A DNA stretch of 64,000 nucleotides, taken from positions 124,001 through 188,000 of the forward strand of contig NZ_BROH01000001.1 in NCBI RefSeq assembly GCF_027923545.1, in the 5' to 3' direction. The notes beneath the pieces were generated by a model. That model was given only the letters and a program-made list of their open reading frames with translations, was not told the origin of the DNA and ran no database searches. Position numbers and translations under genes: made by a program. This document shows, piece by piece, positions 8,153 to 16,955 of the stretch (the first letter of the stretch is position 1; every line of letters starts with the position of its first letter). This stretch comes from Sinisalibacter aestuarii (GTDB taxonomy: Bacteria > Pseudomonadota > Alphaproteobacteria > Rhodobacterales > Rhodobacteraceae).

Positions 8153-8200
8153 AGGGCCAGTCTGGCCCGGATCGGGTTGCCGCCCGGTTAAGGCCGCCGC

Positions 8201-8398
8201 TCAGGCGAAGGACATGTCCGGCAGCGGGCAGACCACCTTGCGTTTGGGCAGGGTGGCGATCATCGGGCCTTCATCGGTATCCTTGATCGCGAAGCCGAAG
8301 GCGGCGAGGCGGCGTTTCCACTGCCGCCGCGACCGGGCATGGCGGCGCTGGTCGCACACGAATTCAACGATCTTCTCAACTTCGGAATTGTCGGCCAT
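8201..8398 (-). CDS. Small basic protein of unknown function
   Basis: 65 residues from an ATG preceded by a strong GGGGGG Shine-Dalgarno; a longer frame begins at 8476 but lacks such a site. The sequence MADNSEVEKIVEFVCDQRR is followed by a run of Arg/Lys (HARSRRQWKRRLAAFGF) and a more neutral tail. The composition suggests nucleic acid or ribosome binding, but I do not recognise a family. It lies between rlmN and the ribbon-helix-helix gene on the same strand with room for its own promoter. Confidence 0.5.
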   Translation of the reverse strand: MADNSEVEKIVEFVCDQRRHARSRRQWKRRLAAFGFAIKDTDEGPMIATLPKRKVVCPLPDMSFA

Positions 8399-8490
8399 CT
8401 GACCCCCCTTCATTGCGTCAGGAGCAGAAAACCGCACCAGATTGGCGACAAATGAGCAACAATAAGACGATTCCAAGAAGATTGCCGGGG

Positions 8491-9720
8491 TCAGCCAGCC
8501 GATGTCTCACATGACCCGATGGACACCACGCCCATCCCCGCCTCGGCCTCGATCTCGCGCTTCGACTTGCGCGCGCGCTCGGTGGCCGATTTGAGCTGGC
8601 CGCAGGCGGCCATGATATCTTCCCCGCGCGGCGTGCGCACGGGCGAGGCATAGCCCGCCTTGTAGATGATATTGGCAAAGGTCTTGATCCGCTCGTCGGT
8701 CGAGCGCCTGTAGGGCGCACCGGGCCATTCGTTGAACGGAATGAGGTTGATCTTGGCCGGGATGCCCGCGATCAGCCGGACAAGGCGGCGGGCGTCTTCG
8801 TCGCTGTCGTTCACGCCGTCGAGCATGACGTATTCGAAGGTGATCCGCTCCGAATTGGAGAGTTTCGGATAGGCTTTCAGCGCCTCCAGCAGCGCCTCGA
8901 TGTTCCACTTCTTGTTGATCGGCACCAGCTTGTCGCGGGTCTCGTCGGTGGTGGCGTGGAAGCTGATCGCCAGCATACAGCCGATCTCCTCGCCCGCACG
9001 GGCGATCTCGGGCACCACCCCGGAGGTGGACAGCGTGATCCGCCGGCGGCTGAGGCTGATCCCCTCGCCATCCATCGCGATCTTCATCGCGTCGCGCACG
9101 GCCTCGAAATTGTAAAGCGGCTCGCCCATGCCCATCAGCACGATATTGGAGAGCAGGCGGGTTTCGTCCTTCGGGTGCCGGCCCGGCTGCGGCCATTCGC
9201 CCAGATCGTCGCGCGCCACCATGATCTGGCCAACGATCTCGCCCGCCGTAAGGTTGCGCACCAGCTTCTGGGTGCCGGTATGGCAGAACGAACAGGTCAG
9301 CGTGCAGCCCACCTGGCTTGAGACGCAGAGCGTGCCGCGGTCTTCCTCGGGGATATAGACCACCTCCACCTCATGCCCGCCGGCAATCCGCACAAGGTAT
9401 TTGCGGGTGCCGTCCTCGCTCACCTGCCTGGTCACGATCTCGGGCACCGCGATCTCGAAATGCTCGGCAAGCTTCGCGCGGTAATCCTTGGCGAGATTGG
9501 TCATCGCCTCGAAGTCGCGCACGCCCTTCTGATAGATCCATTGCCAGATCTGCCCCACGCGCATCTTCGCCTGCTTCTCCGGCGTGCCAGCGGCGATCAG
9601 CGCCTCACGCAGCTGGTCGCGGGTGAGGCCCACCAGATTCACCTTGCCGGAGCCATCACCCGCATCCTTGCGGGGGATGGTGAGCACGTCCTGCGTGACG
9701 GGAGCGGTGGGGCTGGTCAT
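8491..9720 (-). CDS. rlmN: Dual-specificity rRNA/tRNA adenine C2-methyltransferase RlmN
   Basis: 409 residues. RlmN is a radical-SAM enzyme that methylates C2 of A2503 in 23S rRNA and of A37 in some tRNAs. The radical-SAM cluster motif is CTLTCSFC (CX3CX2C) near residue 130, preceded by SSQVGC. The GMGEPLYN and [17 protein letters not shown] blocks and the VNDSDEDA segment are family-specific, and the catalytic C-terminal Cys is in SIGSCET. The gene stands alone on the minus strand, between the small basic gene and ialB, whose terminator lies just before it. Confidence 0.95.
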   Translation of the reverse strand: MTSPTAPVTQDVLTIPRKDAGDGSGKVNLVGLTRDQLREALIAAGTPEKQAKMRVGQIWQWIYQKGVRDFEAMTNLAKDYRAKLAEHFEIAVPEIVTRQVSEDGTRKYLVRIAGGHEVEVVYIPEEDRGTLCVSSQVGCTLTCSFCHTGTQKLVRNLTAGEIVGQIMVARDDLGEWPQPGRHPKDETRLLSNIVLMGMGEPLYNFEAVRDAMKIAMDGEGISLSRRRITLSTSGVVPEIARAGEEIGCMLAISFHATTDETRDKLVPINKKWNIEALLEALKAYPKLSNSERITFEYVMLDGVNDSDEDARRLVRLIAGIPAKINLIPFNEWPGAPYRRSTDERIKTFANIIYKAGYASPVRTPRGEDIMAACGQLKSATERARKSKREIEAEAGMGVVSIGSCETSAG

Positions 9721-9770
9721 CTGGCAATCCTCGCGTTCTGGCGCCCATATAGGCGATTACGCGGATGTTT

Positions 9771-9805
9771 CAAAAGAAAACGCCCCGGACACGCGGCCCG
9801 GGGCG
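9771..9805 (-). terminator. Intrinsic terminator of the ialB-like gene
   Basis: On the minus strand the exact 8-bp stem CGCCCCGG/CCGGGGCG (9781-9788 and 9798-9805) with a nine-base loop is followed by TTTTCTTTTG. It starts about 20 bases after the stop of the gene ending at 9826 and separates it from rlmN. Confidence 0.85.
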
Positions 9806-9825
9806 ATGAAATTTCTGTGCTCTAC

Positions 9826-10341
9826 TTACTTGCAGCGCGTCGCGGCGTCATCGACGGCAGCGGTGAACCCGAGCAGCGAAAACTTGTCTTCGGTGCGGGT
9901 GCCCCGGCTCGACATGGCCACCGCCACGGCATCGGCCCCGGCTTTCATCGAGGCAATGATCTTGGCGTCGTCCTCGGGGCGGGCCCAGGCCCATTCGCCA
10001 TCGGTGAAGAGCTGATAGGTGGTTCCGCCGATGGTGAGCGCCACGGTCGAATCGCCGGCGAAGGGGTAACCGCCGGTAAAGCTCACCTCGCCGTTGCCAC
10101 CGGGCCGGTAGCTCACGAACAGCAGGATATCGCCCCGGCTCACCGAAACGACGCTCCCATCCCTGGTGTTGACCGTTTCCTTCGGTTTGGAAACGCTCCA
10201 GCATTCTTTCGGGTCGTTCTCGACAAACACGCTCCAATCGGTGTTTGCCGCCACACGGTTGGTGCTTTCCTGCGCAACGGCCCCGCTCGCGGCAACCACA
10301 AATGCCGCGATCCCGAGACCCCGTGCGAGTTTCGAATTCAT
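9826..10341 (-). CDS. Invasion-associated locus B (IalB) family secreted protein
   Basis: 171 residues starting at the ATG after GGGAAGAT. A cleavable signal peptide (MNSKLARGLGIAAFVVAASG, cut near AVAQ) sends it to the periplasm. The mature domain has the IalB pattern: WSVFVENDPKECWSVSKP, VSYRPGGNGEVSFTGGYPF, FTDGEWAW and the terminal DDAATRCK, with two cysteines likely to pair. IalB was named for erythrocyte invasion by Bartonella, but free-living alphaproteobacteria carry many copies of unknown role. It has its own intrinsic terminator and is divergent from the asparaginase gene across a 179-base gap. Confidence 0.8.
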   Translation of the reverse strand: MNSKLARGLGIAAFVVAASGAVAQESTNRVAANTDWSVFVENDPKECWSVSKPKETVNTRDGSVVSVSRGDILLFVSYRPGGNGEVSFTGGYPFAGDSTVALTIGGTTYQLFTDGEWAWARPEDDAKIIASMKAGADAVAVAMSSRGTRTEDKFSLLGFTAAVDDAATRCK

Positions 10342-10520
10342 ATCTTCCCAGCCTCCAGCCGTTCCTGCCTCTTGGTCCTTGCGCCACGGCGCCGGAAGCG
10401 GTCTTCTCGGTGGCGCGGACCTCGGTTCACTCTGCGGGGTCACATTAGCCGAAGATGTTGGGATTATAAAAGCCCCGTTGGCGGAAAACCGCGCGTTCCA
10501 AGGGGGATGGAGGTTCACGA

Positions 10521-11522
10521 ATGAGTAACCCGGTGCCACTCACCGAAATCTGGCGGGGAGACAGGGTGGAGTCGCTACATCTGGGCCATGCGGTGATCTG
10601 TGCGCCGTCGGGCGAAATCCTGCGAGCCTGGGGCGATCCGGACGCGGTGATCTATCCGCGCTCGTCGGCGAAGATGATCCAGGCGCTGCCGCTGGTCGAA
10701 AGCGGTGCGGCGGAAGCCGCCGGGCTGACGAGCGAGCATCTCGCCCTGGCCTGCGCCTCGCATGACGGCGCGCATATCCATACCGACCGGGTCGACGCCT
10801 GGCTGACCGGACTCGGCCTTGACGACGACGATCTGCGCTGCGGCCCGCAAATGCCGGACGATCCGGCGGCGATGAAGGAACTTCTCTGCGCCGATGCCGA
10901 GCCGCGGCAGGTGCACAATAACTGCTCCGGCAAACATGCGGGCTTTCTGACGCTCACGAAGCATCTCGGCGCGGGTCCGGATTATGTCGGGATCGACCAT
11001 CCGGTGCAGCAGGCGGTGAAAGCGGCCTGGGAAGACGTGACCGGCGAACCTGTGCAGGGCTGGTCGCCCGATGGCTGCTCGGCCCCCAACTTCGCCGGAT
11101 CGCTTAAGGGGCTGGCGCGGGCGATGGCCTATTTCGCCGCCGCCCGCGAAGACGGCGACAGCCCGCGCGAGCGCGCCGCCGCCCGGCTGCGAGCCGCCAT
11201 GGCGAAGCACCCCGAACTGGTGGCCGGCGAGGGCCGGGCCTGCACCCGGCTGATGCGGGCGATGAACGGCGCGGTCGTGGTCAAGACCGGAGCCGAGGCC
11301 GTGTACGTCGCGATCGTGCCGGAGCGGAAGCTCGGGGTGGCGCTCAAGATCGCCGATGGCGCCACCCGCGCATCGGAAGCGACGGTCACGGCGCTGCTCA
11401 TACGGCTCGGCGTTCTGGAACGCGGCGGCGAGGCGGCGGCATCCTACCTCGACGCACCGATCCTGAACCGGCGCGGGATCACCACCGGCCATATCCGCGC
11501 GGCGCCGGGTTTGCTGGACTGA
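10521..11522 (+). CDS. Asparaginase, rhizobial (thermolabile, class 3) type
   Basis: 333 residues, preceded by a strong GGAGG. The protein belongs to the Rhizobium etli-type asparaginases (PF06089), unrelated to the E. coli type I/II enzymes. Visible family signatures are YPRSSAKMIQALP (the serine-beta-lactamase-like SSxK), CASHDGAHIH, CGPQMP, and NNCSGKHAGF with the Cys and Lys that shape the metal/active site. It would hydrolyse L-asparagine to aspartate and ammonia in the cytosol. No signal peptide is seen. It stands alone, divergent from the ialB-like gene. Confidence 0.85.
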   Translation: MSNPVPLTEIWRGDRVESLHLGHAVICAPSGEILRAWGDPDAVIYPRSSAKMIQALPLVESGAAEAAGLTSEHLALACASHDGAHIHTDRVDAWLTGLGLDDDDLRCGPQMPDDPAAMKELLCADAEPRQVHNNCSGKHAGFLTLTKHLGAGPDYVGIDHPVQQAVKAAWEDVTGEPVQGWSPDGCSAPNFAGSLKGLARAMAYFAAAREDGDSPRERAAARLRAAMAKHPELVAGEGRACTRLMRAMNGAVVVKTGAEAVYVAIVPERKLGVALKIADGATRASEATVTALLIRLGVLERGGEAAASYLDAPILNRRGITTGHIRAAPGLLD

Positions 11523-11635
11523 CCTTACCCACGGGCGTATTGATATTCATCGGCGCGTTAAGGTTAACGTGATGTTACTCTGTGACACCATCTCATGGCA
11601 ACATACTGGAATAAAATGATAATATCCGACTCCAC

Positions 11636-11647
11636 TTATCCGGATAA
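11636..11647. promoter_or_regulatory. 12-bp perfect palindrome in the AT-rich gap before the thioredoxin gene
   Basis: TTATCCGGATAA lies in a 263-base gap (11523-11785) that is clearly more AT-rich around 11540-11660 than its surroundings and holds AAAATGATAATAT just upstream, which could supply a -10 region. The palindrome may be an operator for the thioredoxin operon. No gene is supported in the gap. Confidence 0.3.
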
Positions 11648-11785
11648 CTGGATTTCCGGTGATGATCAGGCGCCCCGCTGCCGGCACGCCATTGCACAAA
11701 GCGTCGCGTCCGGTGCGGGCGGGGTTGGACTGCCCGCCGCTTGCGCCCATATTGGCGGCAACACGAGACATGAAGGAGCATGACA

Positions 11786-12697
11786 ATGCTTGAGATGGGA
11801 CAACCCGCCGCCGCGCCCGCTGGCGATGACACGCTGGTGAAAGAGATCACCGAAGCCACGTTCATGGAAGATGTCGTCGAAGCCTCGAAAGAGGTGCCGG
11901 TGATCGTCGATTTCTGGGCGCCCTGGTGCGGCCCCTGCCGCACGCTCGGCCCGGCGCTGGAAAGCGCGGTGCAGGCCGCCGGCGGCAAAGTGAAGATGGT
12001 CAAGATCAACGTGGACGAGAATCAGCAGGTCGCCGCACAGCTGCGCATCCAGTCGATCCCCACCGTCTACGCCTTCTTCGATGGCCAGCCCGTTGACGGG
12101 TTTCAGGGTGCATTACCGCAAAGCCAGGTGAACGAGTTCGTCGGCAAGATGGCGGCGCTCGCCACCGAAGGCCCGCTTGCCGCCGCCGTCGCCTCGGCCG
12201 AGGAAATGCTGGAGGCCGGCGCGCTGGACGATGCCGCGCAAACCTTTGCCGCGATCCTGGAGGAAGACGAGAAGATGGCCGCCGCCTATGCCGGCCTTGC
12301 CCGGGTGAAGATCGCCCAGGGCGATCTCGACGATGCCGAGGCGGTGCTGAACGGCGCACCGGCCGAGATTTCGCATTCCGCAGAGATCGAGGGCGTACAT
12401 GCCCAGATCGCGCTTGCCCGGCAGGCTGCCGAGGCCGGGCCGCTCGACGAGCTGCGCGCCAGGGTCGAGGCAGATCCGGCCGATCATGAAGCGCGTTTCG
12501 ATCTCGCCAAGGCGCTACATGCGGCGGGCGACGTTGAAGGCGCGGTGAACGAGCTGATCGAGCTGTTCCGGCGCGATCGCGAGTGGAACGACGGCGCGGC
12601 CAAGGCGCAGCTCTTCACGATCTTCGATGCTCTGGCGGCGAACGATCCGGTGGCGCTGGCCGGGCGGCGCAAGCTCTCCTCGCTCATGTTCGCCTGA
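11786..12697 (+). CDS. Thioredoxin-TPR protein (CnoX/YbbN-like)
   Basis: 303 residues. The ATG at 11786 sits seven bases from AAGGAG; the ATG at 11780 is too close. Residues about 20-125 form a thioredoxin domain with the full active site WAPWCGPCR and the cis-Pro loop SIPTVYAF. The remaining 170 residues are helical repeats (LEAGALDDAAQTFAAIL, AAAYAGLARVKIAQGDLDDA, FDLAKALHAAGDVEGAVNEL), the TPR tail of CnoX-type chaperedoxins. E. coli CnoX has lost its CxxC, whereas this one keeps it, so it could both hold chlorine- or heat-damaged clients and reduce disulfides. First gene of an operon with the Lon-substrate-domain and Trm112 genes, one base before the next start. Confidence 0.85.
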   Translation: MLEMGQPAAAPAGDDTLVKEITEATFMEDVVEASKEVPVIVDFWAPWCGPCRTLGPALESAVQAAGGKVKMVKINVDENQQVAAQLRIQSIPTVYAFFDGQPVDGFQGALPQSQVNEFVGKMAALATEGPLAAAVASAEEMLEAGALDDAAQTFAAILEEDEKMAAAYAGLARVKIAQGDLDDAEAVLNGAPAEISHSAEIEGVHAQIALARQAAEAGPLDELRARVEADPADHEARFDLAKALHAAGDVEGAVNELIELFRRDREWNDGAAKAQLFTIFDALAANDPVALAGRRKLSSLMFA

Positions 12698-12698
12698 G

Positions 12699-13343
12699 AT
12701 GGCGGTGCGTGCCGACCTTCCCGCGCGGCTGCCGCTCTTCCCGCTGCCGGGGGCGCTGATGCTGCCGCGCGCGCGCCTGCCGCTGCATATCTTCGAGCCG
12801 CGTTACCTGGCGATGCTCGAAGATGTGCTGAAAACGCCGGGGCGGCTGATCGGCATGATCCAGCCCGCCGACGATGCGGGCGAGCGGCTGCACCAGATCG
12901 GCTGCGCCGGGCGTGTCACCTCCTTCACCGAAACGGAGGATCACCGCTACATGATCACGCTGACCGGCATCAGCCGGTTTCGCGTCGGCACGCCCGAGGA
13001 CGGCTTTACGCCCTATCTCGTCGCGCCGGTCAACTGGGATGGGTTCGAGCGCGATCTCGGGCCGTCCGAAACCGATCCGGGCTTTAACCGTAAGCCGTTT
13101 CTGAAATTGCTCGCACGCTATTTCGACGTGACCGATCTGCGCACGGACTGGGAAAGTCTCGACGAAGCCGATGACGAGCTTCTGGTCAATTCGCTGGCGA
13201 TCCTCCTGCCCTTCAGCACGGAGGACAAGCAGGCGCTTCTGGAAGCGCCGTCGCTCACCACAAGGCGCGAAACATTGGTGGCGCTGATGGAATTCGAACT
13301 CGCCTCGCAAAGCAGCGGCGGCACCGAGGACAAAATGCAATGA
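12699..13343 (+). CDS. Lon substrate-binding-domain (LON_substr_bdg) protein
   Basis: 214 residues, starting one base after the thioredoxin-TPR stop. Nearly the whole protein is the N-terminal substrate-binding domain of Lon protease without ATPase or peptidase parts: [30 protein letters not shown] is its opening, and GCAGRVTSF and [13 protein letters not shown] follow. Such stand-alone proteins are widespread in alphaproteobacteria and may act as adaptors or peptide-binding factors; the function is unproven. Sharing an operon with a CnoX-like holdase fits a protein-quality-control role. Its stop overlaps the Trm112 gene as ATGA. Confidence 0.8.
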   Translation: MAVRADLPARLPLFPLPGALMLPRARLPLHIFEPRYLAMLEDVLKTPGRLIGMIQPADDAGERLHQIGCAGRVTSFTETEDHRYMITLTGISRFRVGTPEDGFTPYLVAPVNWDGFERDLGPSETDPGFNRKPFLKLLARYFDVTDLRTDWESLDEADDELLVNSLAILLPFSTEDKQALLEAPSLTTRRETLVALMEFELASQSSGGTEDKMQ

Positions 13344-13528
13344 ACGACAAAACCCCCAGTGTCGACCGGCATATGCTTGAAGCGCTGGTCTGCCCGCTCA
13401 CGCAGGCACGGCTGAGCTATGATGCCGATGCGCAGGAACTGATCTCCGAAGCCGCCGGCCTCGCCTTTCCGATCCGCGACGGCATTCCGATCATGCTGGT
13501 CGACGAGGCCCGCAAACTTGCCGACTGA
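13340..13528 (+). CDS. Trm112 family zinc-ribbon-like protein
   Basis: 62 residues, standard for bacterial Trm112/YcaR-like proteins. The sequence [18 protein letters not shown], then [13 protein letters not shown] near the end, is the family core. Eukaryotic Trm112 activates several methyltransferases; bacterial ones are smaller and their partners are not settled. Of the usual zinc ligands only VCPLT retains its Cys here, so metal binding is doubtful. Third gene of the thioredoxin-TPR operon, ATGA-coupled to the Lon-domain gene. Confidence 0.85.
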   Translation: MNDKTPSVDRHMLEALVCPLTQARLSYDADAQELISEAAGLAFPIRDGIPIMLVDEARKLAD

Positions 13529-13583
13529 TCCTGGCAGCCCCTCGCCCGCCGCGGGGCACATCATTAGATAACACAGGACCGCC

Positions 13584-14081
13584 ATGACACCGGACGAGAT
13601 CGCCAGGCTCCCCTATCGCCCCAATGTCGGCATCGTGCTGGCCAACCCGGCCGGGCTGATATTTGCCGGCCAGCGGATCGACGCGGCCCGCCTCGGCACC
13701 GGCGAGACCGCCTGGCAGATGCCGCAGGGCGGGATCGACGCGGGCGAAGACCCGGCTGACGCCGCCCTGCGCGAGCTGGAGGAAGAAACCGGGGTAACCC
13801 GCGATCTGGTGACGGTCGAGGCCGAGCTGGCCGATTGGCTGACCTACGATCTGCCGCTGGAAGTGGTGCCACGGATCTGGAAGGGCCGCTATCGGGGGCA
13901 GAAGCAGCGCTGGTATCTCATGCGCTTCCACGGCGCGGACGACCAGATCGTGATCGAAACCGCACATCCGGAATTCCGCCGCTGGACGTGGATCGACCCG
14001 ACCGATCTGATCGAGAAGATCGTGCCCTTCAAGCGCGATATCTACACCCATGTGATCGCGGCCTTCGGCGACAGGCTGTAG
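13584..14081 (+). CDS. rppH: RNA pyrophosphohydrolase RppH
   Basis: 165 residues. RppH removes pyrophosphate from the 5' end of triphosphorylated mRNA, opening it to RNase E decay. The Nudix box is [20 protein letters not shown] followed by TGV, with all catalytic Glu present. The N-terminal [14 protein letters not shown], the WQMPQGG segment and KRDIYTHVI at the C-terminus are RppH-specific. It follows the Trm112 gene by 55 bases and may belong to the same transcript or have its own promoter. It converges with the NlpC/P60 gene. Confidence 0.92.
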   Translation: MTPDEIARLPYRPNVGIVLANPAGLIFAGQRIDAARLGTGETAWQMPQGGIDAGEDPADAALRELEEETGVTRDLVTVEAELADWLTYDLPLEVVPRIWKGRYRGQKQRWYLMRFHGADDQIVIETAHPEFRRWTWIDPTDLIEKIVPFKRDIYTHVIAAFGDRL

Positions 14082-14114
14082 CGCCGGGTTCTGCCGGCGC
14101 GCGCGAGCCTGCGG

Positions 14115-14978
14115 CTATGCGCCCCAGACGATCCGGCGGCGTGCCAGCACCGGCCCGTCGCCCTGCGCTTCGATCCGCGCGATCGCATCGTCAATTCCCT
14201 CCCGGACCACCGCCATGTCGCGGGCATTGGCGTGGATCAGACGGGCATCGTCCACCACCATCGCCACGTGGCCTTTCCAGAATATCAGATCGCCGCGCTG
14301 CAACTCGCCCTCGATCCCGGTGCCGAGGCTCATCTGCAGATCGCTGTCGGCGGGGCAGTCGATGCCGCAAGCCATGAGCGCGGCCTGAACCAGACCCGAG
14401 CAGTCGATGCCAAAGGCGGTATTGCCGCCCCAGAGATAGGGCGTGCCGAGGAACATTTCGGCCACCGTCACCGGATCGGCCTCGCGGCTCTCGACCGGCG
14501 CGAGATGCACCGCCGGAATCCATGCCTCGCGGAACCAGGCGGCATCGGGCGGTGTCTGGATCGCGAGCCGGGCCCAGGCCCCGTCGATCCGCGCCACCCG
14601 CAGCCTGGCGCCGAAGGAGATCGGAAAGATCCGCATCGAGGATTTGATATCGGGGTCTTCCTGCCAGTAGCTGCGGATCGCCGCCACGCGGTGCGTCGGC
14701 GGCTGCAGCGGAAACAGGAACTCGGCGAAAACATAGCCCACATATCCGTCACGCCCTGAAAAGCCGAAGGCAAAGCCATCCTGTTCCTCGAGCACACAGA
14801 AGGTTTCGCCCTGCAAAAGCTCGCGGTCGCGCGGCCCGTCGGGGCTGGCCAGAAGCGGCAGCACCGCGGTTTCGACCTGCCGCCATTCCCCCTCGGTGAA
14901 GCGGTCCGCCTCAACCTCGCCGCGCAGCGAGCTATGGGCGACGCGCCCGTTGGCCGGGGTGAGCCGCCGGTCGGTCAC
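14115..14978 (-). CDS. NlpC/P60 (C40) family peptidase
   Basis: 287 residues with a GTG start that overlaps the stop of the aminopeptidase gene (GTGA). The N-terminal half holds SH3-like segments (ETFCVLEEQDGFAFGF; FGARLRVARIDGAWARLAI). The C-terminal NlpC/P60 domain has FLGTPYLWGGNTAFGIDCSG with catalytic Cys, the His of FWKGHVAMVVD, and the third His in LIHANARDM. These enzymes cut gamma-D-Glu-DAP bonds in murein peptides. No signal peptide is visible, which with the aminopeptidase neighbour suggests cytosolic recycling of murein tripeptides (compare YkfC), an inference from context. Confidence 0.85.
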   Translation of the reverse strand: MTDRRLTPANGRVAHSSLRGEVEADRFTEGEWRQVETAVLPLLASPDGPRDRELLQGETFCVLEEQDGFAFGFSGRDGYVGYVFAEFLFPLQPPTHRVAAIRSYWQEDPDIKSSMRIFPISFGARLRVARIDGAWARLAIQTPPDAAWFREAWIPAVHLAPVESREADPVTVAEMFLGTPYLWGGNTAFGIDCSGLVQAALMACGIDCPADSDLQMSLGTGIEGELQRGDLIFWKGHVAMVVDDARLIHANARDMAVVREGIDDAIARIEAQGDGPVLARRRIVWGA

Positions 14979-16360
14979 AGGCCCAGCATTTCCGGCAGCG
15001 CGTCGAGCAGCGCCCGCGCGCCCTGCCCCACACCGCCTTTCGGGCGGGCCGGGGCGGCCTCGGGTTGCCAGCCATAGATGTCGAAATGCATATAGCGCGG
15101 ACTGGCGGTGACGAAGCGCTTGAGAAACAGCGCGGCGGTAATCGAGCCGGCCATGCCGCCGGCGGGGGCGTTGTCGAGATCGGCGATACCGGGTTCGATC
15201 CTGGCTTCATAGGGGGTCCAGAACGGCATTTCCCACACCGGATCGGCCACGCGCCCGGCGGCGGCTTTCACCGCGGCGGCATCTTCGGGCGAGGTGGCAT
15301 AGAACGGCGCAAGGTCCGGCCCCACGGCGACGCGCGCCGCGCCGGTCAGCGTGGCCATCGAGATCACCAGATCGGGCGTTTCCTCGTCGGCACAGGCGAG
15401 CGCATCGGCCAGCACCAGCCGGCCCTCGGCATCGGTGTTGTTGATCTCGACCGTCAGCGTCTTGCGGCTGGTGAGAATGTCGCCGGGCCGCATTGCATCG
15501 CCGGCCACGCTGTTTTCCACCGCCGGGATCAGCACCCGAAGCTGCAGGTCCAGCCCCAGGGTCATGATCATTTGGGCAAGGCCCAGCACCGTGGCGGCAC
15601 CGCCCATGTCTTTCTTCATCAGCCCCATCGAGTTGCCGGGCTTGAGGTTCAGACCGCCGGTGTCGAAGCACACGCCCTTGCCCACCAGCGTCAGCCGCGG
15701 TCCCTTTTCGCCCCAGGCGATGTCGATCAGCCGGGGCGCGCGGGTGGAGGCACGGCCAACCGCGTGGATCATCGGGAAATTGGCGGTCAGAAGCTGTTCG
15801 CCGGTGGTTACCGCCACATGGGCGCCGAAGCTTTCGGCCAGCTTGCGGGCCGCGTCTTCCAGCTCATCGGGCCCCATATCGGAGGCCGGGGTATTGATCA
15901 GATCGCGGGTCAGCGCCTCGCCCGCCGCGATGGCTTCAAGCCGCGTCGCATCCACCCCTGCCGGGGCGACAAGCTGCGCTTCCGGCGCGGGTTTGTTCTT
16001 GTAGCGGCCAAAATGGTAGCCCGCGAGCAGCCAGCCGAGCGCGGCTTCGTTCAGCGCCTCGCCGGCAAGATCGGTTACAAGGTGAAAGACCTTGCCCGGC
16101 AAACCGGCACGCGCCCTGGCCAGCCCGAACCGCGTGCGCGCGCGCGCCGCTTCGGTGCCCTGGCCCGCCAGCGCGAGCGTATGGCCGCCGTCATGCCCGG
16201 GCACCATCAGAACGGCGCCAAGCTCCGCCTCGAAACCGCTGGCCAATACCCAGGCACGCTGGGCCGGATCGAGCCGTTCGACGAGCGCGGCAAGGCCCGC
16301 CTTGTCAACGAGATGCAGCGGCAGGGACTGGTCCTGCGGCGGGGCGAAGGTGAGAGACAT
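14975..16360 (-). CDS. M17 leucyl aminopeptidase family protein
   Basis: 461 residues, near the family norm. The two-zinc site is built from VGKGVCFDTGGLNLKPG (Lys and Asp), KKDMGGAA, and the signature NTDAEGRL. The N-terminal domain is divergent, as is usual. M17 enzymes release N-terminal residues from peptides, and some also act as Cys-Gly peptidases. It is transcribed just before, and overlaps by four bases, the NlpC/P60 peptidase, so the pair may together degrade murein peptides. Gene symbols pepA or pepB cannot be separated from sequence alone. Confidence 0.88.
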   Translation of the reverse strand: MSLTFAPPQDQSLPLHLVDKAGLAALVERLDPAQRAWVLASGFEAELGAVLMVPGHDGGHTLALAGQGTEAARARTRFGLARARAGLPGKVFHLVTDLAGEALNEAALGWLLAGYHFGRYKNKPAPEAQLVAPAGVDATRLEAIAAGEALTRDLINTPASDMGPDELEDAARKLAESFGAHVAVTTGEQLLTANFPMIHAVGRASTRAPRLIDIAWGEKGPRLTLVGKGVCFDTGGLNLKPGNSMGLMKKDMGGAATVLGLAQMIMTLGLDLQLRVLIPAVENSVAGDAMRPGDILTSRKTLTVEINNTDAEGRLVLADALACADEETPDLVISMATLTGAARVAVGPDLAPFYATSPEDAAAVKAAAGRVADPVWEMPFWTPYEARIEPGIADLDNAPAGGMAGSITAALFLKRFVTASPRYMHFDIYGWQPEAAPARPKGGVGQGARALLDALPEMLGL

Positions 16361-16429
16361 GGGCGCGCTCCGGGCAATGGTATCGCAGGTCAGACTACCC
16401 GGCCCGTGGCTGCCCGCAAGGGGGAGCGC

Positions 16430-16813
16430 TCAGCCGCTCAGATCCTGCAAATCCCACACCGCCACCAGCGAGCCCTCCCCGATCCGGCCAAGGCGGGCCA
16501 TCGTGGCGCCGAAAGCGGCGGCGTCATAGCTGTGCGACAGCGCCAGCACGTCGCGCCCAACCCGGGCGAGCACCGTCATCCCCACCTGCTGCGCCAGGGC
16601 GATCACGGATTTCACCGTGCCGCGCAGCGCCTCGATCTCACCCGCCCCATATTGCGCCGAGGCCTGGGTGAGCGCGGTCGCCAGATCCTCCAGCGCATGA
16701 GCGACAACCCTGTCGGCGCCGGTCGGGCCAAGGTTGCGGTAGAGCACCTCAAGCTGGCCCCGGTCGAGCCGCACAGGCTCGTCAAAATGTAGCCTCAAAA
16801 CGGCATTCACCAT
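16430..16813 (-). CDS. Conserved protein of unknown function
   Basis: 127 residues from an ATG preceded by GGAGGGG; a longer frame to 16846 lacks such a site. The protein is mostly helical (TGADRVVAHALEDLATALTQ, IEALRGTVKSVIALAQQVG) and has no membrane segment or signal. The helical bundle with His is loosely reminiscent of Hpt domains, but I cannot support that call. It lies 70 bases upstream of the aminopeptidase gene on the same strand, possibly in one unit with it. Confidence 0.6.
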   Translation of the reverse strand: MVNAVLRLHFDEPVRLDRGQLEVLYRNLGPTGADRVVAHALEDLATALTQASAQYGAGEIEALRGTVKSVIALAQQVGMTVLARVGRDVLALSHSYDAAAFGATMARLGRIGEGSLVAVWDLQDLSG

Positions 16814-16955
16814 GCCACCCCTCCTTTCCCAAAGCCCGCAAAGCATCGCAGCGCGGCCTCAAGAAAAGGTTTCTCGCCGCCGCAGAAATCCCTCGAATTC
16901 CTTCAAAATCCGCCGTAAAACCCGGGAAACATCGCGACAGCCAGGGAGGCCGACC

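Noticed and set aside
7715-8398. Ribbon-helix-helix gene plus small basic gene as a toxin-antitoxin pair
   Set aside because: The small basic gene lacks toxin motifs, and the two are separated by about 50 bases with independent signals; the evidence is too thin.
15065-16792. Long open frame on the plus strand opposite the aminopeptidase gene
   Set aside because: It is the antisense of pepA-type coding sequence in GC-rich DNA; the product is repetitive Arg/Gly/His without any domain, and the opposite strand has clear M17 motifs.
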